DNA of 46,635 nucleotides. Origin: Bacillota bacterium (GTDB taxonomy: Bacteria > Bacillota > Clostridia > Lachnospirales > Lachnospiraceae). The notes below the pieces were generated by a model, which had not been told where the DNA came from, did no database searches, and worked only from the letters and a program-made list of their open reading frames with translations. The translations under genes were made by a program, and so were the position numbers. The stretch spans positions 1-46,635 of the forward strand of contig JAEXGM010000115.1 of assembly GCA_023450835.1 (NCBI GenBank), given 5' to 3'. Of the stretch, positions 33,238-42,276 are shown piece by piece. The first letter of the stretch is position 1, and each line of letters starts with the position of its first letter.

Positions 33238-36189
33238 TTACTTACCTTCCCTTTCCGCCTGTTCTATATGTTCCGTTATCCAGTCAACATCTCTGATCAC
33301 ATAGGGTTTCAAAAGATTTCCCTGGCTGTCACAATATCCGATTTCCATCATTTTTCTTCTGATTTCACGGTTAATGGCTATGACTTTCTCATCCACCGCT
33401 ACCTGAGCGGAGGTACCGTCAAATACCATGGTGTTCCAGATATCGGAGATGGACCTCTCTAACAGATACTGTCCCGGAGTACGCGGTACATCCCTTAACC
33501 ACTGAACCTGATCTATGATAACATTCTTATCCTGCTGTTCAATGGGAGAATCCTTTAAGGCCTCCAAGTTGGAGGATAACCATACGAATTGCTTGCCATA
33601 GGTAGATTGGAGCGTATAAGTGTAATCTACCTGGGTCTTATAATCCGTCCACCACTTTAAGAATTCCCAGGCTTCTTCTTTTTGTTTGGAATTCTTAAAG
33701 ATTATTCCGCCCATACCATTGGATATGAACCATCTGCTAACGGAACCATCCTCTTGTACAGTGCCTGGCAAAGGTGCCAGTTTCCATTGCCCCTCCAGTT
33801 CCGGTGCTCCATTTTTTATAAGAAGATAGTCATCCAGGGTAACAATCCCTACAGGAAGTACGCCATAGCGGAAGGAATTAAAGAAAGAACCTACCTGAGT
33901 ATCAAGGGAATAGGCAATAAACAGGTCTCCAAGTTCCTGAATTCCCTTTACCGCATTTGGCTGGTCAATTGCTGTATGCATGCCATCCTCTGTATAGAAC
34001 TTTCCATTATTCTGGTAAATCAAAGGGGAAGTCTGATAAAACCATTTATAACCTACGCCGCTTGAAATATTATGGTAAAAATTCATACCGTATCTTTGCA
34101 GGGTCGGAAGCATATTGATTACGTCCTGCCAGGTATCCGGCGGTGTAAGGTTTAATTTATCGAAAATGTCCGTGCGGTAAATGAGAGTATTGAAATTTAA
34201 GGTTTCCGGAACGGCATAAACCCCTTCGTTAAATACATAGGAAACATAAGCACCCGGCACAGATCTTCCCGCTACTTTCCAGAAATCATCAAAATTAGTC
34301 AGATCATACAGCGCTCCACGGCTTGCAAGGTCAAAAGGTACATAAGACCCCAATCCCAGCGCAATATCCGGAGTCTTTCCGGAGGAAGCAGCCAGCGTCA
34401 GTTTATTTACATCCGTCATAACGGATATCTTGACTTTAATTCCTGTTTTAGCTGTAAACTCCGTATCTGCCATCTTTTGCATCAGGTCCGTATGGGTAAC
34501 AGCACGATTGACCCATATGTTCAAGCAGTCCTCTTCATTTTTTGTGGAATACTTACTGGAAACAAAGGTATTTCCAACTGTCTGCAGATTGTTTGTCACG
34601 GATTTCAAAATACTGGAATTGGCCTTGGGAAGCTTTTCATCTCCATAAAAATATATCATATCAAGTGAGAAATCCTGTTGTGACAGCATAGATGAAAAGT
34701 TACCCATAGCTTTCAAAACCGAATTATCATTTCCGGTCAAATCATCCCGGTAGAGAGATATCTCATCCGGATACTTCTGCATCCTATGGACAAAAGCAAG
34801 GGATTTGCTTAAATCAGACATAATAGCAGACTTTGTCCCTCTTTCCGTATAATCCTGTAAATGATACTGGATATAATGAATCAATGTCTCATATGCGTCC
34901 AGATAGTCCGCTATCTGGGGTATGTATTTTGTCATCTTCCAGGTTCTGTTCTTATCTTTTGTAGAACCTGTAATTTTTGTAATCTCTAATTCAAACTGAG
35001 TTACATGTTCCGATATCAGTTTTGCATACCGTTCTATAACCGAAATAGGGTCCTGTTCAGAACGAATTGTAATTGTATGCTTTCCTTTTTCGAGATATAT
35101 CTCATAAGGAGTTCCATCCTTATCTGACAATACTTCATTTGCCCATTTTCCTGAAGTGGAAGGGAATGCATAGTTTAACAATTCCTGAAAGGGGACATTT
35201 CCATCTATTCGGATTGAATCAAATACCGCCATTTCTTCTTTGCTGTTCTGATAATGCAAGGCCAGATGATAAAAGCCATCGGCCGGTGCCTTAAATTCAT
35301 AGGTCACTTCCGTGCCAGGCATAGTCCACGACAAGGTATTGAGTAATTTTCGTTTACTGTTCTGAGGTGTAAGGGCAGGATTATTGATAGCTGAATAAAT
35401 TGCCTGTGATGAATTTTTAAAGAGATAATCATTGGAATTAACTTTATATATTCCTTCAATCAGCTCTCCGCGGTAACTGCTCTTATATTCCTCATAAGTC
35501 ATTAACTTCTGATTCGGTGCTTTTATAGTCATTGTACCAAGGCCCAGCCCGTCAGAGGATGCATTTTTTATAACTATGGTGTTCATCCCTTGTTTTAAAT
35601 TAAATTCCAACGGCAATGCTGAAACATAAGTATAGTTATACAGAGGCAGGTTTCTCCAGTCTTCCAATCTTATCTGTTCCGGTGCAACCTGATCGCCGTA
35701 ACGGTCCTCCGGATAACTCTTGGTACTATCTTTCCAATAAAGAGGGAATGCAATGTTGTCCATCTCCGAGAACTGTACTTCTCCGTTTATCTCCATGGAA
35801 GCTATGAAATCAGAGAGAGAATCTCCCATTGGCTTATAATCGAGATAAATATTATAAACACCCTCCGTTTCCGCGTTGATTTTATATTCAGCGGATTCAT
35901 TATATTTTAAAGTAACATATTTCCCCTGATAATTATCTTCGTTAATTCCGTTTTCAGGGTCGCTCTGTGCTTCCCCTGTTCCTGCTTCCCTCTGTTCCTC
36001 GTAAAGGTCCGTGTATTTTACCGACTTACTGCTTAAGGAATCATTTAATAGCTGGTAGGCAGCCTCTGCTTTCTTATCATCCACTTTTTCTGTATAATCT
36101 GACTTATTGCTGATGATATAAAAGACAGCCGCAAGTACTGCTATCACTGCAATAGCTGCTACGGATATGATTATTTTTTTCTTTTTCAT
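33238..36189 (-). CDS. Giant membrane-anchored sugar-binding protein with beta-sandwich modules
   Basis: This is a 983-residue protein. The N-terminal hydrophobic segment (IIISVAAIAVIAVLAAVF) has no lipobox Cys, so it is a membrane anchor or uncleaved signal. Two beta-sandwich modules resembling CBM6/35-type carbohydrate-binding domains follow (YNIYLDYKPMG; GFYHLALHYQNSKE), each with a matching GxNTIVIKN/GKHTITIRS strand, then a helical linker, then a complete ABC solute-binding domain from about residue 580 (PDIALGLGSYVPFDLASRG). This fusion is much longer than a normal 400-500 residue binding protein. The start follows AAGGGAG. It feeds the permease pair directly downstream. Confidence 0.75.
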   Translation of the reverse strand: MKKKKIIISVAAIAVIAVLAAVFYIISNKSDYTEKVDDKKAEAAYQLLNDSLSSKSVKYTDLYEEQREAGTGEAQSDPENGINEDNYQGKYVTLKYNESAEYKINAETEGVYNIYLDYKPMGDSLSDFIASMEINGEVQFSEMDNIAFPLYWKDSTKSYPEDRYGDQVAPEQIRLEDWRNLPLYNYTYVSALPLEFNLKQGMNTIVIKNASSDGLGLGTMTIKAPNQKLMTYEEYKSSYRGELIEGIYKVNSNDYLFKNSSQAIYSAINNPALTPQNSKRKLLNTLSWTMPGTEVTYEFKAPADGFYHLALHYQNSKEEMAVFDSIRIDGNVPFQELLNYAFPSTSGKWANEVLSDKDGTPYEIYLEKGKHTITIRSEQDPISVIERYAKLISEHVTQFELEITKITGSTKDKNRTWKMTKYIPQIADYLDAYETLIHYIQYHLQDYTERGTKSAIMSDLSKSLAFVHRMQKYPDEISLYRDDLTGNDNSVLKAMGNFSSMLSQQDFSLDMIYFYGDEKLPKANSSILKSVTNNLQTVGNTFVSSKYSTKNEEDCLNIWVNRAVTHTDLMQKMADTEFTAKTGIKVKISVMTDVNKLTLAASSGKTPDIALGLGSYVPFDLASRGALYDLTNFDDFWKVAGRSVPGAYVSYVFNEGVYAVPETLNFNTLIYRTDIFDKLNLTPPDTWQDVINMLPTLQRYGMNFYHNISSGVGYKWFYQTSPLIYQNNGKFYTEDGMHTAIDQPNAVKGIQELGDLFIAYSLDTQVGSFFNSFRYGVLPVGIVTLDDYLLIKNGAPELEGQWKLAPLPGTVQEDGSVSRWFISNGMGGIIFKNSKQKEEAWEFLKWWTDYKTQVDYTYTLQSTYGKQFVWLSSNLEALKDSPIEQQDKNVIIDQVQWLRDVPRTPGQYLLERSISDIWNTMVFDGTSAQVAVDEKVIAINREIRRKMMEIGYCDSQGNLLKPYVIRDVDWITEHIEQAEREGK

Positions 36190-36227
36190 GGAAGCTCCCT
36201 TGCATAAACTCTCGCATCTATTGTTCA

Positions 36228-36264
36228 GGGACTGCCGCAAGGCCTTATTTCCTGCAGCAGTCCC
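36228..36264 (-). promoter_or_regulatory. Stem-loop after the first binding-protein gene
   Basis: GGGACTGC (36257-36264 on the minus strand) pairs with GCAGTCCC (36228-36235), with further inner pairing, but no T run follows. Such stem-loops after binding-protein genes commonly protect the upstream mRNA and let the binding protein be made in excess over the permeases. Confidence 0.6.
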
Positions 36265-36311
36265 CGATAAATTTACCCGTTCAAGGGACTTTTCCCCTTA
36301 AACTCTCAATA

Positions 36312-37925
36312 TTATTTGAACTTGTCGTCGGTATAACCATAGTAATTCTTAAGTCCGTCTTTTAGTTGATTTTCTGATTCTACAAAGCGGGCATTAATAG
36401 TTGTATTCCAGTCAGGAAGTTTTGCCTTAATCTGATCCAGCCAGTTGGCATCTACTCTGAACGCACCGGTTATATCCTTATTATAGTAATTGGACCATTC
36501 ATAGTTGCAGGCTTTTCTTGTTCCGTCTTCTGTTACATAATAAGGATATGCCTTATCGGATACATCCCAGAATTGACCCTTCTCCCAAAGTTCTACAACT
36601 TCCTGGAAACCAGGCATCTTATCCTTATCTTTATAACGCTGATGTGTGGTTGTTGAATACCAGATATCCATCTGCTTGTCGAATTCGTCTCCGGTTACCA
36701 GAGGGAAGGAATCATTTAAGCAGGTCTTTTCTACACCCTGATCTGTGAAGTTCTGATTTGCTCTTGCCTGCATACCATCTGTACTGCCTGCCCAGAAGGA
36801 AGCAAAGGTATAAGCAACTTTAAGTTCATTTTTCTCGGCCTCTGTCCATTCGGGATTGCCGTCATCCATTGCATAGTTATGTAAAGCCATAGGGTCAAGC
36901 ACGATACCGATTGTATTTTCCTGGTATTTTGTACTAGGTCTCGGATAAATATCCCAATCACTTGATTTAACTGTTCCCCAGAAGCCTTCTGTAGGATCGG
37001 CTGCGGCTCCCATCATCCAGGGATCACCGTCATAGGAAAGGCAATAATTATTAATAAAGAAGTTATATCCCCAGTAGCCGTTGGATTCCATAATCTCTGT
37101 AGGAACTGCAGCAACATCATTCTGTGCCCAGATACAGGATTTTACCCAGGTAGGAACATAGGAAAGTAAATCTGTAACAGCTTCGGAAGTCAGGTTAACG
37201 TGATCCCCCGTACCCTTATAGTTGAAAAGGGAATAATTAATGTCTTTGGTTCCTGTGTTGATAAAGCTCATAGGAATATCCATAGCTCCCCAGAATTTCT
37301 TATTATCTCCGGAGGTAGCAAATGCTGTATATTCATCAATATTCCAGTCCACCGGCGGAACATCGATATTATTCTGCTCAGCTAATTCCTTATTTACATA
37401 TACGCCCCAAGGCTGGATGAACTGAGGAAGTCCTGCCTGGAAGCCGTAATAATTCATCATCTTCATAACAGAAGGATTAAAAGTTTTATAAACCGGATCA
37501 TCAGAGAATACGGAAAGATCTGCTATCATTCCTCTTGCCACATCACCTGCAAGGTCAGTGGATGCATAGATATCCGGGTATTTTCCATGTTCAGCCTTAA
37601 AATCTTCAAGTTCCTGGCTCCATGGTTTATCATTTCCATTTGGATCGCCTACCTTGGCATATACATTAATCTTGATATTCGGATAGGTCTTATTGAATTC
37701 TTTTGCCATTGCATAGATGGCTGCTTCATTCTGTCCGGTAAAATCTGCCGCGGTCAAGTCCTTATGTCCGATATCCTCCATATACTGTCCCGAACCGGAC
37801 CACACCATAACAGAAATATCTCCTGATATTCCCGTATCCAGCTTTTCATATTTTTTTCCACAGCCCGGTATTACCATTACCGCAAGGAGTAAAAATACGA
37901 GTACTAATGCCTTTAACTTTTTCAT
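36312..37925 (-). CDS. Extracellular solute-binding lipoprotein, first gene of sugar operon
   Basis: This 537-residue lipoprotein has a signal peptide ending VMVIPGCGKK, then a periplasmic-binding-protein fold of the sugar type (PDIYASTDLAGDVARGMIADL, GYWGYNFFINNYCLSYDGD). It binds an oligosaccharide at the cell surface for the permeases downstream. ATG 37925 follows GGAGGGA; a longer frame contains the promoter and leader. It is the first gene after the promoter at 37968-37996, and a stem-loop follows its stop. Confidence 0.85.
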   Translation of the reverse strand: MKKLKALVLVFLLLAVMVIPGCGKKYEKLDTGISGDISVMVWSGSGQYMEDIGHKDLTAADFTGQNEAAIYAMAKEFNKTYPNIKINVYAKVGDPNGNDKPWSQELEDFKAEHGKYPDIYASTDLAGDVARGMIADLSVFSDDPVYKTFNPSVMKMMNYYGFQAGLPQFIQPWGVYVNKELAEQNNIDVPPVDWNIDEYTAFATSGDNKKFWGAMDIPMSFINTGTKDINYSLFNYKGTGDHVNLTSEAVTDLLSYVPTWVKSCIWAQNDVAAVPTEIMESNGYWGYNFFINNYCLSYDGDPWMMGAAADPTEGFWGTVKSSDWDIYPRPSTKYQENTIGIVLDPMALHNYAMDDGNPEWTEAEKNELKVAYTFASFWAGSTDGMQARANQNFTDQGVEKTCLNDSFPLVTGDEFDKQMDIWYSTTTHQRYKDKDKMPGFQEVVELWEKGQFWDVSDKAYPYYVTEDGTRKACNYEWSNYYNKDITGAFRVDANWLDQIKAKLPDWNTTINARFVESENQLKDGLKNYYGYTDDKFK

Positions 37926-37967
37926 GTCGTTCCCTCCACATAATATATAGTTTTTGACTACAACCTG

Positions 37968-37996
37968 ATTATAATATAAGATTTTATATTTTTCAA
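37968..37996 (-). promoter_or_regulatory. Sigma-A promoter of the glucan operon
   Basis: On the minus strand TTGAAA (37991-37996) and TATAAT (37968-37973) are exactly 17 bases apart, 43 bases upstream of the binding-protein start. It rules out the longer frame upstream. An AT-rich inverted repeat at 38000-38015 lies just before the -35 box and could be an operator, at low confidence. Confidence 0.8.
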
Positions 37997-38464
37997 TATA
38001 TAAAAACATTTTTATGATGTTCTTTTTAAGAGTATTTATCTATTATATCCATATAAACCGACTATTATTTATTTATATTGTACAATATCACTTCTGAAAT
38101 CTTGTTTTCTTCTTTTGGATACTCTATTAACTCATTATTATGCTAAAATATAACATTTTTAATTTAAAATACGTTTTTATTTAAATATGTTATTGTAATT
38201 ATGTTATTATAACTTAGAATTTTATGCTTATTTCAATACATATATAACAACTATTTTAAAATATAATTTTTGATTCAATATATTTATTTCCAATAATATG
38301 GATTATTTTTTCATCTCCTTTTAATTGTTTTTAATATTTGTAATTTAAAAGGTATAATTTGCATTTATTTTGTATATTATCACAATATTCTCATGTTTTA
38401 ATAAAATTGTTTTTAATTATAAGGTTTAAAATTCTGTCCTTTATAATAATTCCAATATGAATAT
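37997..38464. other. Very AT-rich intergenic region
   Basis: Nearly 470 bases of strongly AT-rich sequence lie between the glucan operon promoter and the terminator of the HD gene. No open frame with a ribosome site was seen. Beyond the short inverted repeat near the promoter, nothing specific is recognised. It may hold regulatory or curved DNA. Confidence 0.5.
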
Positions 38465-38514
38465 AAAAAAAGCCGCCAGGAAATCCTTGATTTTTCAAAG
38501 AGATTTCCGGCAGC
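38465..38514 (-). terminator. Terminator of the HD-domain gene
   Basis: On the minus strand GCTGCCGGAAATC pairs with GATTTCCTGGCGGC (one bulge), followed by seven T. It lies about 60 bases after the HD gene stop. Confidence 0.85.
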
Positions 38515-38573
38515 TTATTAACGCTGTTTTTATATTTTCTAAAATTATATTGTCCATTTTATTCCTGATTTTC

Positions 38574-39080
38574 TTATGCCACATTCAAATAAGCCGAATA
38601 TTTCTCCATAATGCCTTGATAAGCCCTGTCGTTAAATACTTCATAGACTGAGCATGCTTTATCTACAATACATACAATAATGCTCTCACGATAAATAGGC
38701 GGATAGGGTGTGAGCGGAAACATATGTTTCCTTATAATGTCATCTTCTACTTTATCCAGGTTCTTAATTTTTAGTGCATTATGCCAGGCAAGCTTTGGAT
38801 GTCTGAAGCCATGAAGTCTATGACTTTTATCTTTTACATGCCAGTCATAAAATACATAATCATGGAGAAGTGCTCCAACTACCAGACATTCATAATTACA
38901 TTTCAGGCCTATCTTTCCGGCTAATTTCGCACTATAATATGCAACTGCTATACTATGCCAAAAGCAGCTGGTAGAATTATGCTGTATAAATCTGTCTAAC
39001 TCTCTGTAATCACCTACACGGATAAGCCATAATATTTTATGAAGGATTAAGTCCTCGGTGTCATTATTCCATTCTTCCAT
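38574..39080 (-). CDS. HD-superfamily hydrolase-like protein
   Basis: This 168-residue protein resembles the HD phosphohydrolase family. The HD metal motif is at VVGALLHDYVFYDWH, with a preceding His (FWHSIAVAYYSAKLA) and later His in RKHMFPLTPYPP. HD domains cleave phosphate esters of nucleotides and similar molecules; the substrate is unknown. The start has AAGGGA about 11 bases upstream, slightly far. It is a single gene with its own terminator and a putative divergent promoter region upstream. Confidence 0.75.
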   Translation of the reverse strand: MEEWNNDTEDLILHKILWLIRVGDYRELDRFIQHNSTSCFWHSIAVAYYSAKLAGKIGLKCNYECLVVGALLHDYVFYDWHVKDKSHRLHGFRHPKLAWHNALKIKNLDKVEDDIIRKHMFPLTPYPPIYRESIIVCIVDKACSVYEVFNDRAYQGIMEKYSAYLNVA

Positions 39081-39183
39081 TTAATAACCATTCCCTTTCA
39101 CGAATAATCATTGGGCGTTTGGAAATCATCTTTTATGAAATCCTACAAAAATTAATATACAAATGTCTTCATTTGTGGTATTT

Positions 39184-39213
39184 TATAATAGTAGTGTCAT
39201 GTGCTGACATGAC
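39184..39213 (+). promoter_or_regulatory. -10 box with palindromic operator
   Basis: TATAAT at 39184-39189 is followed by GTCATGTGCTGACATGAC (39196-39213), arms of seven bases around four. It sits on the expected transcription start, a typical place for a repressor operator. The -35 is not clear. Confidence 0.5.
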
Positions 39214-39242
39214 GTAATTTAGGGAAAAGGAGAAGGGGATTT

Positions 39243-39668
39243 ATGAAAAAAAAGCATTGCAGCTTTCATCAGGCCATATTAATTATTGTCCTTATTATTA
39301 CCTATTCTTCCTTCTCAGATTATTCTTATACTATAACCTCCCCTGCAGGCAGCAGTGACATGCATTTTAATCCAAATGCTTTGCCTAACAGCGGTCCCTA
39401 TGTATTCTATTCCCATCTTCCTTCCATGCCTTTAGAAGAAGATTATGCCAATATGCTCTATAAGGTTCCATATCGGCTCTTTACATACCGTCTGGGAAAT
39501 GCAACCGGTATACTTCATACATTTTTAACCAGTACCTTCTCCATAGCGATTGTATTAGCCGTTCTGTTTTTTCGGCTTCCGAAAACGGACAAGCCCAGAT
39601 TGTATTCTCTCTTACCCTTTGGGGGGCACGGGCCACCTGAGGATGGACTTATATTTAGTCTATCATAA
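39243..39668 (+). CDS. Small membrane protein, probable C-terminal frameshift
   Basis: This 141-residue protein has two predicted membrane segments (residues about 10-25 and 90-112) and a hydrophilic middle. I do not recognise the family. After RLYSLLPFGG the frame ends in an odd tail. Dropping one G from the G6 tract (near 39610) gives TGHLRMDLYLVYHKNVKKE and a stop at 39687, which looks more natural. This suggests a one-base insertion or sequencing error. The start follows AGGAGAAGGGG. Confidence 0.55.
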   Translation: MKKKHCSFHQAILIIVLIITYSSFSDYSYTITSPAGSSDMHFNPNALPNSGPYVFYSHLPSMPLEEDYANMLYKVPYRLFTYRLGNATGILHTFLTSTFSIAIVLAVLFFRLPKTDKPRLYSLLPFGGHGPPEDGLIFSLS

Positions 39669-39796
39669 AAATGTGAAGAAAGAATGAATGTTTTACAGTT
39701 TTCATTCCCTGACCGGATACGGGAACTTTCGGTACAGGTTCACTCTGCGTAAAACGCAGGCATAATTATTAATATGCATAAAGAAAGGATTCAGAA

Positions 39797-41065
39797 ATGA
39801 AGAACAAGAAACCCGTATTTTTTATTGTTTTATTAGTAGCTGTAGTTATGGCATACCTGGCAGCATTCGGTTTGCAGATCGGCTCTTTTAAAATCAAAGG
39901 CGCTCCTGATATCCGTTTCGGTATTGATATCCGCGGCGGCGTAGAAGCAGCTTTCCAGGCAGCTAATTTAGATCGTAAGCCTACAGCAAAAGAATTAGAA
40001 GCTGCTCGTTCCGTTATTGAAACAAGACTTGACAATAAAAATATTCTTGACCGTGATGTAACAATTGATAAGCAGAACGGATATATTATTGTACGTTTCC
40101 CCTGGAAATCCGATGAGAAGGACTTCGATCCCGATAATGCTATTGCAGAATTAGGTGAGACTGCTCTTTTGACCTTCCGTGATGATGACAAAAACATATT
40201 AGTAGAAGGTTCTCACGTCAGCAACAGTGCTCCTGAGCTGGACAAGCAGACAAACAAATATGTAGTAAGCCTTACCTTTGATGAAAAAGGCACAAAGCTT
40301 TTTGCTGATGCAACTGCAAAGCTTGTTGGCAAGAATATCAGCATCTATATGGATGATACTCTTATCCAGACTGCTGTTGTAAATGAAGCTATTCCCAGCG
40401 GTAAAGCACAGATTTCAGGTAACTTTACTTATGACTCCGCAAAAGAACTTTCCGATAAGATCAATTCCGGTGCTCTTCCTTTTTCACTTGTAACAAAGAA
40501 TCACAATACCATAAGCCCTACCCTTGGTTCCGGTGCCCTGGATGTTATGCTTGAAGCAGGTATCCTTGCATTTGCAATCATCTGTATCCTTCTTATGGGT
40601 TACTACAGAGTACCCGGAGTTGTTGCATGTATCTCCCTGTTAATCCAGACTTCCGGTCAGATACTTGCCCTTTCCATCCCTCAGATGACTCTGACCCTTC
40701 CCGGTATCGCAGGTGTTATCCTCTCCATCGGTATGGGTGTAGATGCCAACGTTATCGTATCTGAACGTATCAATGAGGAAATCCGTTCCGGCAAGACAGT
40801 TCGTTCCGCAATTGCTGCCGGTTTTAAGGGTGCTTTCTCATCCGTATTTGATGGTAATATCACCGTATTAATCGTTGGTGTAATCCTTATGATATTTGGT
40901 TCAGGTGCATTACTTTCCTTTGCTTACTCCCTGCTCACCGGTATTTTCTTTAACTTCGTAGCAGGTGTTACAGCATCAAGGCTTATGATACGCTCCTTAA
41001 GTGAGTACGATGCATTAAGAAAGCCTTCACTTTATACTTGCTTTTCAAGGAGGAGAACACTATGA
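39797..41065 (+). CDS. secD: Protein translocase subunit SecD
   Basis: This 422-residue SecD has an N-terminal membrane segment, the conserved FGIDIRGGVEAAF motif, a large extracellular domain and five C-terminal segments with IGMGVDANVIVSERI. With SecF it uses the proton or sodium gradient to complete protein export through SecYEG. It is directly followed by secF, overlapping by four bases. AAAGGA is 8-9 bases before the ATG. Confidence 0.95.
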   Translation: MKNKKPVFFIVLLVAVVMAYLAAFGLQIGSFKIKGAPDIRFGIDIRGGVEAAFQAANLDRKPTAKELEAARSVIETRLDNKNILDRDVTIDKQNGYIIVRFPWKSDEKDFDPDNAIAELGETALLTFRDDDKNILVEGSHVSNSAPELDKQTNKYVVSLTFDEKGTKLFADATAKLVGKNISIYMDDTLIQTAVVNEAIPSGKAQISGNFTYDSAKELSDKINSGALPFSLVTKNHNTISPTLGSGALDVMLEAGILAFAIICILLMGYYRVPGVVACISLLIQTSGQILALSIPQMTLTLPGIAGVILSIGMGVDANVIVSERINEEIRSGKTVRSAIAAGFKGAFSSVFDGNITVLIVGVILMIFGSGALLSFAYSLLTGIFFNFVAGVTASRLMIRSLSEYDALRKPSLYTCFSRRRTL

Positions 41066-42039
41066 ATAACGAAAACAGTAATGCTTCCTTAGCTATTACC
41101 CCGACTGCCGGCAAAATCATTCATTTTTATAGCAAACGTTTTATTTATTTTGCAATTTCACTGACCATTATGGTTATCGGCATTGTTACTCTTGCAATGG
41201 AAGGTGTACAGTTAGATATTCAGTTTAAGGGCGGTGCCATGCTGAAATACACTTACACCGGTGATATTAAGGCTGATGATGCAAGTGACGTAGCCTCTGA
41301 TATTCTCGGAAGACCGGTATCTACCAATATAACCGAAGATATGAAGACCGGTGACAAACGTCTCGTTCTTAACATTGCCGGAAATTATGGTGTTGATGCC
41401 AAGGACCAGGTTAAATTTGACGATGCTTTAAAAGCTAAATTCCCTGACAATAATCTGGATCTTAGTGAATCCTCCATGGTTGAGCCATTCTTTGGCCATA
41501 AGTTTTTGACCAATGGTATTATAGCAATTGTACTCTCTTTTTCTTTGGTATTAGTATACGTATGGATACGTTTCAAGAAGATTGGCGGTCTCTCCGCAGG
41601 ATTTATGGCTATCGTTGCTTTAGTGCATGATGTTTTAGTTGTATTTTTCACCTGCGTTGTATTCAAGATTCCCATTGGCGATTCCTTCGTAGCGGTTGCT
41701 CTAAGTATTATCGGTTACTCGGTAAATGATACTATCGTTATCTATGACCGTATTCGTGAGAACCATGACCTTCATCCAAAGTTAGAAGTAGATACCCTTA
41801 CAGACTTATCTATCTCACAGTCTATTACAAGGTCTTTAAATACCAACTTTGCAGTATTTTTAAGTGTTACCCTTGTATATGTTATGGCTCACATAAACAG
41901 CATTGATTCTATTCAAAGCTTTGCACTTCCTATGGCTATCGGTTCTGTAAGCGGATGCTATTCTACTATTTGCATTGCCGGTCCTCTTTGGGTAATGTGG
42001 CAGAAACGTAAAGCAAAGAAATCAGAAGTAAGAAGATAA
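41062..42039 (+). CDS. secF: Protein translocase subunit SecF
   Basis: This 325-residue SecF has the signature LDIQFKGGAMLKYTY and the membrane motif IGYSVNDTIVIYDRIREN, with six membrane segments. It partners SecD in the export accessory complex. The ATG at 41062 is preceded by AAGGAGGAG and overlaps the secD stop, so the two are coupled. A longer frame from 41038 is unlikely. Confidence 0.95.
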   Translation: MNNENSNASLAITPTAGKIIHFYSKRFIYFAISLTIMVIGIVTLAMEGVQLDIQFKGGAMLKYTYTGDIKADDASDVASDILGRPVSTNITEDMKTGDKRLVLNIAGNYGVDAKDQVKFDDALKAKFPDNNLDLSESSMVEPFFGHKFLTNGIIAIVLSFSLVLVYVWIRFKKIGGLSAGFMAIVALVHDVLVVFFTCVVFKIPIGDSFVAVALSIIGYSVNDTIVIYDRIRENHDLHPKLEVDTLTDLSISQSITRSLNTNFAVFLSVTLVYVMAHINSIDSIQSFALPMAIGSVSGCYSTICIAGPLWVMWQKRKAKKSEVRR

Positions 42040-42070
42040 TTAAATCAGATATTTTAAGTTCCCGGTAACA

Positions 42071-42114
42071 AACAGCAGCTAATAGGTCCTCTGTACTATT
42101 GCTGCTGTTTTTAT
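42071..42114 (+). terminator. secDF terminator
   Basis: AACAGCAGC pairs with GCTGCTGTT and AATAG with CTATT, then a short T run. It lies 30 bases after the secF stop. Confidence 0.85.
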
Positions 42115-42157
42115 ATGTATAAAAGATTACATTTTCTTTAAGTTTCTATACATATTA

Positions 42158-42186
42158 TTTACAATTCATCAGGTTTGGGATACACT
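42158..42186 (+). promoter_or_regulatory. Putative promoter of the beta-helix gene
   Basis: TTTACA (42158-42163) and TACACT (42181-42186) are 17 bases apart, about 90 bases upstream of the gene start. The -10 is imperfect. Confidence 0.45.
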
Positions 42187-42276
42187 TATAGAATATCTGA
42201 CATACAAAGTAAAAGTGGCTGTTCCGGCAGATAAAAACACAACAGGATGAACAGTCATAATGAAAGGGTTTTTGAT

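Noticed and set aside
38000..38015. LacI operator at the glucan promoter
   Set aside because: The inverted repeat is composed almost only of A/T in a very AT-rich region and lacks the usual central CG, so it may be chance.
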